Source: a bacterium (GTDB taxonomy: Bacteria > UBP18 > UBA7526). Taken from it: a stretch of DNA of 5,058 nucleotides. The position numbers were made by a program, and so were the translations under genes. The stretch lies in the NCBI GenBank assembly GCA_030619985.1, contig JAUXAI010000072.1, forward strand, positions 1-5,058. Reading direction: 5' to 3'. Below are positions 1 to 4,606 of the stretch, piece after piece. The notes beneath the pieces were generated by a model. The model was not told where the DNA came from. It did no database searches and saw only the letters and a list, made by a program, of their open reading frames with translations. Each line of letters opens with the position of its first letter. The first letter of the stretch is position 1.

Positions 1-1
1 G

Positions 2-853
2 ATTGTTACTGGTTGTAATCAGGGATTACCTGATAATCTATGGAAGGAGTATGAGATAAATGTGCTCCACTTCCCGGTTACTTTAGACGGGAAGGAGTAT
101 CGGGTCAGGGAGACCATTAGTCCCGAGGATTTCTTGGCAAAGGTGAAGGCATCGAAGGCCTTTCCCACGACAGCAGCAATAAACGTCGAGAGGTTTGCTG
201 GAGTCTATCGAAAATTGACAGCTGAAGGGAAGTCCATTGTAAACATCACTATGGCCGGAGGAATATTTAGCCAGCCAACTCTTGATGCAGCAAAGGAGGC
301 GGCTAATAAGGTAGAGGGAGCAGATGCGACTGTAGTCAATAGCATGCTTACCGCCCATCCCATAGGATTAGTGGTCTTAGAGGCTGCCCGGGCAGCAAAG
401 GAAGGGAAATCCAAGGATGAGGTGGTAAAGATCGCCCAGGAAGTTGCTTCAAAAAGTACCCTTATCTTAGCCCTTCCTGATTTAGAGTATCTCCACAAGG
501 GAGGAAGAATAGGCAAAGGCAAGGCCCTTCTTGGCTCCTTAATGAAGGTCATCCCGATACTCATTATGAGATATGGGACACAGGCCATAGAACCTTTGGG
601 AAAGGGAAGGAATATCCAACAGGTGAATCAGAAGATGATTGAGACCATAAAGGCTGATATGGAGAAGTCCGGTGCTAAGAAGATAAAGGCTCTCATCGGT
701 GATGTAGGAGATAACCCAGAAGCAACGAAGAACTTAAAAGAGGCGTTAGAAAAGAACATTGACTGTGAAGAAATCATCATTGGGAAGATGGGATGTGAGA
801 TCGTTCACCTTGGTCCAGGTGGCTGGGGAATCGGATACTACCTAATAAAATAA
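2..853 (+). CDS. DegV/FakB-family fatty-acid-binding protein, divergent (5' end outside window)
   Basis: DegV (FakB) proteins are cytosolic two-domain proteins that bind a fatty acid and present it to the kinase FakA, which makes acyl-phosphate for PlsY. The frame is open from base 2 to the TAA at 851-853 (283 residues). It begins IVTGCNQGLPDNLWKEY, which aligns with the usual DegV start (IVTDSTCDLP...), so only a few residues are missing and the GTG at 62 is internal. Family landmarks present are PVTLDGKEY, a PTT motif, YLHKGGRIGKGKALLG in the middle, and a C-terminal HLGPGGWGIGYY (HxGPG). Several usual ligand-site residues are changed: the first DS is GC, TTSQPS is TTAAIN, SSxLSGT is MAGGIFSQP, and the second DS is NS. 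The next genes are PlsY-like, which fits a lipid role. Family assignment is firm; fatty-acid binding by this copy is inferred and may be altered. Confidence 0.9.
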   Translation: MVTGCNQGLPDNLWKEYEINVLHFPVTLDGKEYRVRETISPEDFLAKVKASKAFPTTAAINVERFAGVYRKLTAEGKSIVNITMAGGIFSQPTLDAAKEAANKVEGADATVVNSMLTAHPIGLVVLEAARAAKEGKSKDEVVKIAQEVASKSTLILALPDLEYLHKGGRIGKGKALLGSLMKVIPILIMRYGTQAIEPLGKGRNIQQVNQKMIETIKADMEKSGAKKIKALIGDVGDNPEATKNLKEALEKNIDCEEIIIGKMGCEIVHLGPGGWGIGYYLIK

Positions 854-871
854 AGCTATAAGCATTAATCG

Positions 872-913
872 TTTACGGTTCACGGTATACGGTTTACGGT
901 AAACGGTATACCG
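872..913. repeat. Six tandem 7-bp repeats (TWNACGG-like)
   Basis: Six consecutive heptamers can be read without gaps: TTTACGG, TTCACGG, TATACGG, TTTACGG, TAAACGG, TATACCG. They lie just after the degV stop. The fourth and fifth units contain the palindrome GTTTACGGTAAAC (892-904). The units are too short and unspaced for a CRISPR array. From memory, similar heptamer strings occur between genes in some uncultured bacterial genomes; this was not checked. Confidence 0.8.
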
Positions 914-948
914 TCCCGAATGAAATGAGGGACAGGTAAACTGTTTAC
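899..948. repeat. Long imperfect inverted repeat (hairpin) between degV and the first plsY-like gene
   Basis: The left arm 899-917 pairs with the right arm 929-948. I count 17 Watson-Crick pairs plus one G-U pair (905/942), one A-A mismatch (908/939) and one bulged A (934), around an 11-base loop (918-928). The base of the loop is GTCCC/GGGAC. The right arm also holds its own palindrome GTAAACTGTTTAC (936-948), matching 892-904. No T-run follows, so it is a poor intrinsic terminator. It may be an intercistronic RNA structure, a protein site or a miniature repeat element. Confidence 0.75.
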
Positions 949-962
949 TTCTATCTATCTGA

Positions 963-969
963 AAGGAGG
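963..969 (+). promoter_or_regulatory. Shine-Dalgarno site for the first plsY-like gene
   Basis: AAGGAGG lies 4 bases before the ATG at 974 and is nearly the full anti-16S complement. It supports the 974 start. Confidence 0.8.
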
Positions 970-973
970 GAGA

Positions 974-1606
974 ATGTTTACTACTAAAGTTATTCTGATG
1001 GTTGTGGGAAGTTATCTATTGGGTTCTCTACTCTGGGCCTATATCATCGCCAAGATAGTGAGAGGAATCGACATCAGAGATTATGGGAATCCAGGAGGAG
1101 GAACGATATACCGCACCATGGGAGGGAAATGGGCCACCTTAGTCGGTCTTTTAGATGTGGGCAAGGCAGTCATCCCTACTCTAATCGCTGCGAAGATCTT
1201 TTTGCCCAATTATTGGCCGGTGGCCTTTGTAGCAGTAGCAGTAATAGTAGGTCACAACTGGCCCGTATTCTTTAAGTTCAGAGGTGGAGGAGGATTAGCC
1301 TGTAGTGTAGGAATCTTGGCCTGCCTCATGCCTAAGGCATTGGCCATCGTTCTACCTTTCGGCATCCTGGCCGGCTTCATTATGTGGAAACTACCCATCT
1401 TCAAGAAGGCCAAGTCCACCGCACCAGGTGGGGGAGCAGCAGCGTTACTACTTCTTCCCTTTATGGTTAAGATATTCTATAGACCAGAAGAAGCCCTATT
1501 TGCTTTGAGTCTCTTATTACTTTTCTTAGCCGCCATAAGACAAGTCCTTAACGTTCCCAAAAAACTTATCCCCATTATGAAAGAATCACTGAAGGAGAGG
1601 AAATGA
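974..1606 (+). CDS. PlsY-like membrane protein 1 (active-site residues lost)
   Basis: PlsY is the membrane acyl-phosphate:glycerol-3-phosphate acyltransferase. This 210-residue protein has the family length and about six membrane segments (near residues 5-27, 54-76, 81-100, 108-138, 152-168, 172-190). Fold landmarks are YLLGS (14-18), GIDIRDY (31-37), LLDVGKA (59-65) and GHNWP (93-97). Motif 1, usually GSGNxGATNxxR, reads YGNPGGGTIYR (37-47): the serine and TN are gone, the arginine stays. Motif 2, usually FKGGKG, reads FRGGGG (102-107), so the lysine is lost. Motif 3, usually RHRxNI, reads RQVLNV (189-194): the asparagine stays, histidine becomes glutamine. It shares an ATGA overlap with the next gene and aligns without gaps to the third PlsY-like protein (about 44% identity by hand count). 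The fold assignment is strong, but classical acyltransferase activity is doubtful. Confidence 0.88.
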   Translation: MFTTKVILMVVGSYLLGSLLWAYIIAKIVRGIDIRDYGNPGGGTIYRTMGGKWATLVGLLDVGKAVIPTLIAAKIFLPNYWPVAFVAVAVIVGHNWPVFFKFRGGGGLACSVGILACLMPKALAIVLPFGILAGFIMWKLPIFKKAKSTAPGGGAAALLLLPFMVKIFYRPEEALFALSLLLLFLAAIRQVLNVPKKLIPIMKESLKERK

Positions 1607-2199
1607 TCATCAAGACCATTCTTATGGTAATCCTTGCCTATCTCTTGGGTTCTATAAACTGGGCCTATATCCTGGGAAGGGCGATAAAGAAGATCGATAT
1701 TAGGAAGTATGATAACCCAGGGGTGGCCGGTGCCTGGAGGCAGTTGGGTCCTAAATGGGGGGTATTGGTTGCCCTCTTAGATATTGGTAAGGCAGCCCTG
1801 CCGGTATATCTGGCAAAAGTGCTCTTTCTTCCCAATTATACTCCTATAATTTTGGTTGTCCTGGCAGTCATCCTGGGCCATAACTGGCCGATATTTCTAC
1901 AATTTAAAGGAGGAATGGGCATGGGAACAACCATGGGCGCACTTCTTATCCTATTACCTAAGGAATTTGGGATCGCTTTCCTAGTTGCTCTGATAGTTGG
2001 CCTAGGCCTGTGGCTTATCTTGAAGAGAAGGAAAGCCACTGTGGCCTATGGAGCAATTATCGGCTATATCCTGATGCCTATTTTAACCTGGATGAGATTC
2101 AAAGAGTCCCATCCATTATTCATTCTCACCCTTCTTCTCTTTGGAATAGTCATCATAAGACAGATTCCCCCCATAAAAAGACTCACAGAGAGAGGATAA
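1603..2199 (+). CDS. PlsY-like membrane protein 2 (active-site residues lost)
   Basis: This is a second PlsY-fold membrane protein, 198 residues, starting inside the stop of the previous gene (ATGA, 1603-1606) with GGAGAGG just upstream, so translation is probably coupled. Landmarks are YLLGSINWAY (13-22), IDIRKY (31-36), LLDIGKA (58-64) and GHNWPIF (92-98). Motif 1 reads YDNPGVAGAWR (36-46): no serine, no TN, arginine retained. Motif 2 reads FKGGMG (101-106), with methionine for the lysine. Motif 3 is clearest here: RQIPPIKRL (186-194) lines up with canonical RHRxNIxRL, with His to Gln and Asn to Pro. It lacks the KSTxPGG segment shared by the other two copies (KATVAYGA instead) and has the basic stretch KRRK (141-144) between membrane segments. 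It is probably a membrane lipid-related protein; catalysis is unlikely by the standard mechanism. Confidence 0.87.
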   Translation: MIIKTILMVILAYLLGSINWAYILGRAIKKIDIRKYDNPGVAGAWRQLGPKWGVLVALLDIGKAALPVYLAKVLFLPNYTPIILVVLAVILGHNWPIFLQFKGGMGMGTTMGALLILLPKEFGIAFLVALIVGLGLWLILKRRKATVAYGAIIGYILMPILTWMRFKESHPLFILTLLLFGIVIIRQIPPIKRLTERG

Positions 2200-2310
2200 G
2201 AATCTCGCGGGTCCTGCCTTGGCATTCTCTCTTCGTGGGTCCCTCCGCCCGGTGTGGATCCTCCCACTCATAGAGATCTGCCGAGTCACCCGCTCACCAC
2301 GATTTTTTGG
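2200..2310. other. GC-rich, pyrimidine-rich intergenic stretch with potential hairpins
   Basis: No convincing gene was found on either strand. Base composition is more C/T- and GC-rich than the flanking genes. Possible pairings are GTGGG (2235-2239) with CCCAC (2263-2267), extended inward by TCC/GGA with a 4-base bulge, and AGAGAG (2187-2192) with CTCTCT (2227-2232). It could be a degraded repeat, a processed 3' UTR or a small RNA on either strand; nothing in the sequence decides this. Confidence 0.4.
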
Positions 2311-2349
2311 AAAAAAGTTGCTTTTGCCCCCCTATTTCATTCTTGAATG

Positions 2350-2373
2350 CCCGCCTTTTCGGCGGGTTTCTGT
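2350..2373 (+). terminator. Intrinsic terminator after the plsY-like pair
   Basis: CCCGCC (2350-2355) pairs perfectly with GGCGGG (2361-2366) around TTTTC, followed by TTTCTGTT. The T-tract is short and interrupted, so efficiency may be moderate. It lies 150 bases past the second plsY-like stop and upstream of the promoter of the next operon, so it separates the two transcription units. Confidence 0.75.
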
Positions 2374-2444
2374 TATTAGAGGGGGCAAGTGAAACGCGCC
2401 CGACCTTTATCAAAAAACATAAGAATTTGGAAACAATAAAATTT

Positions 2445-2473
2445 TTGCAATATTTGAGATGGTATGCTATTAT
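2445..2473 (+). promoter_or_regulatory. Sigma70-type promoter for the DUF1571-like operon
   Basis: TTGCAA (2445-2450) and TATTAT (2468-2473) are spaced by 17 bases, with an extended -10 TG (2465-2466). Initiation would fall near 2480, leaving a leader of only about 10 bases that starts at the ribosome site. That is tight, so a second weak option is TTGGAA (2427-2432) with AATATT (2449-2454). Confidence 0.55.
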
Positions 2474-2478
2474 ATTTT

Positions 2479-2484
2479 GGGAGG
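2479..2484 (+). promoter_or_regulatory. Shine-Dalgarno site fixing the 2490 start
   Basis: GGGAGG sits 5 bases before ATG 2490. It decides the start over the in-frame ATG at 2307, which lies upstream of the terminator and promoter and has no comparable site. Confidence 0.8.
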
Positions 2485-2489
2485 TAAAA

Positions 2490-3302
2490 ATGGTTGTTAT
2501 CAGAATCCTTTTTCTTCTATTACTCATTCTCTTTCTCATTCCTTTTATCGTTTCCCAAAGACCTATGATTGGGGTGGAATTACCTCCCGAGGTTTTTGTT
2601 CCGGAGGTCTCCATTCCTGAAGTCTCCATAAAAGAAGTTATCCCAGAGCTTGGGATCAAAGAAGAGATCACCGTCCAGGACATCTTAAGGAAGATGGAAG
2701 AGGCCTATGAGAAGGTGGAGGACTATCAGTGCATCTGCATCACTCACCAGCTCTCAAGGTTTGGGAAAAAGATGTATAAACCAAAGGTCTTAAGACTCTC
2801 CTTCAAAAGACCGAATATGATGCATGCCATAGGCCTTCAGGGTGTAGAGGAAGGGGCAGAGGCCGTCTTTCGGGATGGAAAGGTAAAGGGAACCCACCAC
2901 AGATATATTCCTTTCGTTCTTACCTTTGATGCCGATTCAGCCATCGTCCGTTCACCGAGACATGGCTTGAGGCTCGATGAATGCAACCTGAGAGGTCTCA
3001 TCGAAAGAGCAAACCATTACAATAGAGAGGGAAAGGTAGAACTTGTGGGAGTAGAGAGGATTGAGGGAAGGGAATGCTATCGCCTGGTGATGATTCCCAA
3101 GAAGAAAGAAGGAAAACACCCCATTACCAAGGAGATCCTCTGGGTAGATAAAGAAAAGTCCCTACCCATCCAGCATGCCATATATGAGGAAGGGGATAGG
3201 TTTGCCGAGTCGAGAACATTTAAGGACTTAAAGATAAATATCGATCTGAGCGATGAGCTATTCGAACCTCCCAAGGCGAGATGGTGGAGGAAGAAGGGAT
3301 GA
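2490..3302 (+). CDS. DUF1571-like (LolA/LolB-like fold) exported or membrane-anchored protein
   Basis: The protein is 270 residues. Residues 5-20 form a strongly hydrophobic stretch after MVVIR, a signal peptide or N-terminal anchor; I see no lipobox cysteine. Next comes a proline-rich linker (33-56) built on a 5-residue PEVxx repeat. From about residue 61 the body resembles DUF1571: a helix (ILRKMEEAYEKVEDYQC), a strand region (KVLRLSFKRPNMM), GAEAVFRDGKVKG, FDADSAIVRSPRHGL (146-160), GVERIEGRECYRLVMIP, a WVDKEKSLPIQ strand (218-228), and a closing KDLKINIDLSDELFEPP. This order matches proteins with the half-barrel fold of LolA/LolB, which bind acyl chains or lipoproteins in the periplasm. 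The stop overlaps the start of the third plsY-like gene (ATGA, 3299-3302). Family assignment is from memory of the pattern; the ligand and role are unknown. Confidence 0.65.
   Translation: MVVIRILFLLLLILFLIPFIVSQRPMIGVELPPEVFVPEVSIPEVSIKEVIPELGIKEEITVQDILRKMEEAYEKVEDYQCICITHQLSRFGKKMYKPKVLRLSFKRPNMMHAIGLQGVEEGAEAVFRDGKVKGTHHRYIPFVLTFDADSAIVRSPRHGLRLDECNLRGLIERANHYNREGKVELVGVERIEGRECYRLVMIPKKKEGKHPITKEILWVDKEKSLPIQHAIYEEGDRFAESRTFKDLKINIDLSDELFEPPKARWWRKKG
3286..3290 (+). promoter_or_regulatory. Shine-Dalgarno site fixing the 3299 start
   Basis: GGAGG lies 8 bases before ATG 3299, inside the end of the preceding gene. The in-frame ATG at 3281 has no such site and would add MVEEEG to a protein whose relatives start directly with the first membrane helix. 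Confidence 0.75.
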
Positions 3303-3922
3303 AACTCTTTGAGATTATTTCTTTAGCCATTATAACTTATTTACTAGGCTCTATCTCCTTTGCCTATCTGATTGGCAAGAAGTTAAAGGGCATCGATGTC
3401 AAAGATTATGGGAACGCGGGAGCAGCGACAGTATATAGAGAGGTCAGCCGACCAGCAGGTGCTTTAGTATTGATCTTGGATGTGACAAAAGCGATTATTC
3501 CTACCTATATTGCTTTAAAGATATTACACCTCGATTATAAAGTAGTAGTCTTAATAGCAAGCCTAACCGTGGTCGGTCATAACTGGCCGATATATTATCG
3601 GTTTCGAGGAGGGGCAGGCTTATCTTGTAGCATTGGGGTCCTGCTCTGTCTTCTGCCCCGGGAGCTGTTCATCGTCCTTCCTATAGGTGCTTTAGCTGCC
3701 GGGATATTCTGGAAGATATTTGCCTTTGCTAAGTTCAAATCCACAGTGCCGGGAGGGGCGGTGGTGGGTATGACCATCCTCCCCTTTCTCACCAAGTTCA
3801 CTTTTCATGAACCCCCAGCCCTATTTGTTCTTACCTTTATTCTCCCCACTTTAGCTGCAATAAAGAAATTTCCCCTCTTCAAAGTAAAAGTTTTGCCTCT
3901 CTTTATCAGGCAAAGAAGATGA
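3299..3922 (+). CDS. PlsY-like membrane protein 3 (active-site residues lost)
   Basis: This third PlsY-fold membrane protein has 207 residues from ATG 3299, which forms ATGA overlaps with both neighbours (3299-3302 and 3919-3922). Landmarks are YLLGSISFAYLIGK (14-27), GIDVKDY (31-37) and GHNWPIYYRF (93-102). Motif 1 reads YGNAGAATVYR (37-47): no motif serine, TN replaced, arginine kept. Motif 2 reads FRGGAG (102-107), alanine for lysine. In motif 3 the expected RHRxNI is KKFPLF (189-194), so histidine and asparagine are both absent. It aligns gaplessly with PlsY-like protein 1, sharing GLxCSxGxLxCL and KSTxPGG (147-153), and is closer to it than to protein 2. Being translationally coupled to an exported lipid-fold protein and a small membrane protein suggests a shared envelope task. 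Fold is sure; enzymatic activity is doubtful. Confidence 0.87.
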   Translation: MKLFEIISLAIITYLLGSISFAYLIGKKLKGIDVKDYGNAGAATVYREVSRPAGALVLILDVTKAIIPTYIALKILHLDYKVVVLIASLTVVGHNWPIYYRFRGGAGLSCSIGVLLCLLPRELFIVLPIGALAAGIFWKIFAFAKFKSTVPGGAVVGMTILPFLTKFTFHEPPALFVLTFILPTLAAIKKFPLFKVKVLPLFIRQRR

Positions 3923-4395
3923 GATTATTTAGTATCATCTTAGGATATATCGGCTTACATCTGCTCTGGGGAAGGAAGGCCTCTGTTCCCTATGCCGTAG
4001 GCTTCAACCTTAATGGATATCTCATCTTCGCCTCTGCCTATCTTATGGACCTTTTAGTCCTCCTTATCCTCTACTGGGCCTATGAGAGAACCTTCAGCCT
4101 GAGGTTTCTCTCTTTAGCAAAGGAGAAGGCGCTTTCCTTTCAGGAAAGAATCTCGAGGTCAAAAATGATAGGTTGGGCAAAGCCCATGGGAAAGGCGAGC
4201 CTCTTCCTCATGCCCGCCATCCCTACTGCTGGTCGACCGTTCAACATCCTATTCTTAACCCTTATTTTCAAATTGAAATATAAGGAAAGCTTTTTTCTCT
4301 TCGCCCTGGGAAACCTCATCGGCACTATCATCTGGGTATCGATGTTGGAGGGAATCATTACCTGGGCCAAAATCTTAGCCCTCCTTCACCATTAA
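3919..4395 (+). CDS. Small integral membrane protein, possible PF06695/COG2426 (small multidrug export-like) member
   Basis: The protein has 158 residues and starts in an ATGA overlap with the third plsY-like gene. Hydrophobic segments lie near residues 1-17, 34-54, 94-118 and 124-154, with a basic, cytoplasm-like middle (58-90). ASVPYAVGFNLN (21-32) and the block GKASLFLMPAIPTAGRPFN (91-109), followed by a helix and ALGNLIGTIIWV (129-140), recall the small multidrug-export family PF06695 (COG2426), where a proline-rich re-entrant segment precedes a GN-containing helix. The Pfam label is historical and transport activity for that family is weakly supported. Its place in the operon suggests it works with the PlsY-like and DUF1571-like proteins at the inner membrane. 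Alternatives are a DedA/SNARE-associated-type protein or an unrelated small membrane protein. Confidence 0.5.
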   Translation: MRLFSIILGYIGLHLLWGRKASVPYAVGFNLNGYLIFASAYLMDLLVLLILYWAYERTFSLRFLSLAKEKALSFQERISRSKMIGWAKPMGKASLFLMPAIPTAGRPFNILFLTLIFKLKYKESFFLFALGNLIGTIIWVSMLEGIITWAKILALLHH

Positions 4396-4405
4396 ATAAA
4401 GTAGC

Positions 4406-4426
4406 AATTAAAAATTAAAAAGTAAA
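4406..4426. repeat. Three AT-rich 7-bp tandem units
   Basis: AATTAAA (4406-4412), AATTAAA (4413-4419) and AAGTAAA (4420-4426) run into the A-tract of the terminator. The unit length equals that of the heptamers at 872-913, though the sequence differs. This may simply be AT-rich spacer. Confidence 0.5.
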
Positions 4427-4456
4427 AAGCCCGAGGATTTTTCTTCGGGTTTTTTT
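4424..4456 (+). terminator. Strong intrinsic terminator of the DUF1571/plsY-like operon
   Basis: CCCGAGGA (4430-4437) pairs with TTCTTCGGG (4441-4449), with one G-U pair and a T4 loop (4438-4441), followed by a T7 tract (4450-4456). The A-tract at 4424-4428 can extend the stem, so it could also act on transcripts from the opposite strand. It lies 29 bases after the stop. Confidence 0.92.
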
Positions 4457-4466
4457 ATTCATGTTG

Positions 4467-4520
4467 ATTCGCGTCCTAATTGTTCTATTTTCTACCTTAT
4501 AATTCGCGTCTATTCGCGTT
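4467..4520. repeat. Three copies of ATTCGCGT(C/T)
   Basis: ATTCGCGTC occurs at 4467-4475 and 4502-4510, and ATTCGCGTT at 4512-4520. The last two are offset by 10 bases (one helical turn) and the first by 35. They end 11 bases before the -35 of the tetR promoter. They may be activator sites or remnants of a dispersed intergenic repeat. Confidence 0.6.
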
Positions 4521-4531
4521 AAAGAAAAGAC

Positions 4532-4560
4532 TTGACAAGGGGGTTTTTTCATGTTATTAT
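4532..4560 (+). promoter_or_regulatory. Near-consensus extended -10 promoter of the tetR gene
   Basis: Consensus TTGACA (4532-4537) and TATTAT (4555-4560) are spaced by 17 bases, with an extended -10 TG at 4552-4553. Transcription would begin near 4567, inside the palindromic operator. Confidence 0.88.
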
Positions 4561-4564
4561 TAAA

Positions 4565-4584
4565 ATGAATGAACAGTCAGTCAT
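4565..4584. promoter_or_regulatory. Palindromic operator, probably autoregulatory (TetR/FadR-like box)
   Basis: ATGAATGAACAGTCAGTCAT is a dyad with the form ATGAnTGAnnnnTCAnTCAT, 14 of 20 positions symmetric. It covers the predicted transcription start. It resembles the TGAATGA...TCATTCA boxes bound by TetR-type FadR of Bacillus. A second perfect dyad, AGTCAT-AAA-ATGACT (4579-4593), shares its right half. Confidence 0.65.
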
Positions 4585-4593
4585 AAAATGACT

Positions 4594-4599
4594 AAGGAG
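4594..4599 (+). promoter_or_regulatory. Shine-Dalgarno site of the tetR gene
   Basis: AAGGAG lies 7 bases before ATG 4607 and supports that start. Confidence 0.8.
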
Positions 4600-4606
4600 T
4601 ATAGGG

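Noticed and set aside
83-588. Minus-strand open frames opposite degV
   Set aside because: They are antisense shadows of a well-conserved gene with no plausible protein features.
62-853. GTG at 62 as the start of the DegV protein
   Set aside because: The same frame is open to base 2 and upstream residues match the conserved DegV N-terminus, so the true start is outside the window.
872-948. CRISPR array or intrinsic terminator
   Set aside because: The units are 7 bp with no spacers, and the hairpin is not followed by a T-run.
854-973. Dedicated promoter for the first plsY-like gene
   Set aside because: I found no convincing -35/-10 pair here; transcription may read through from degV.
2010-2273. 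+ strand open frame overlapping the end of the second plsY-like gene
   Set aside because: It is a shadow frame of the membrane protein that runs into the GC-rich spacer, with low-complexity composition and no family resemblance.
2307-2489. 61-residue N-terminal extension of the DUF1571-like protein
   Set aside because: It would encode the terminator stem and the promoter; the strong ribosome site and signal-like hydrophobic start are at 2490.
2064-2683. Minus-strand open frames across the 2200-2489 spacer
   Set aside because: They overlap flanking genes, the terminator and the promoter, and the predicted peptides look random.
3281-3298. Upstream ATG for the third plsY-like gene
   Set aside because: The GGAGG site falls within this extension and is correctly spaced for ATG 3299, which also makes an ATGA overlap.
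3077-4370. Minus-strand open frames opposite the DUF1571-like, third plsY-like and small membrane genes
   Set aside because: All are reverse-complement shadows; the + strand frames show family motifs and coupled starts.
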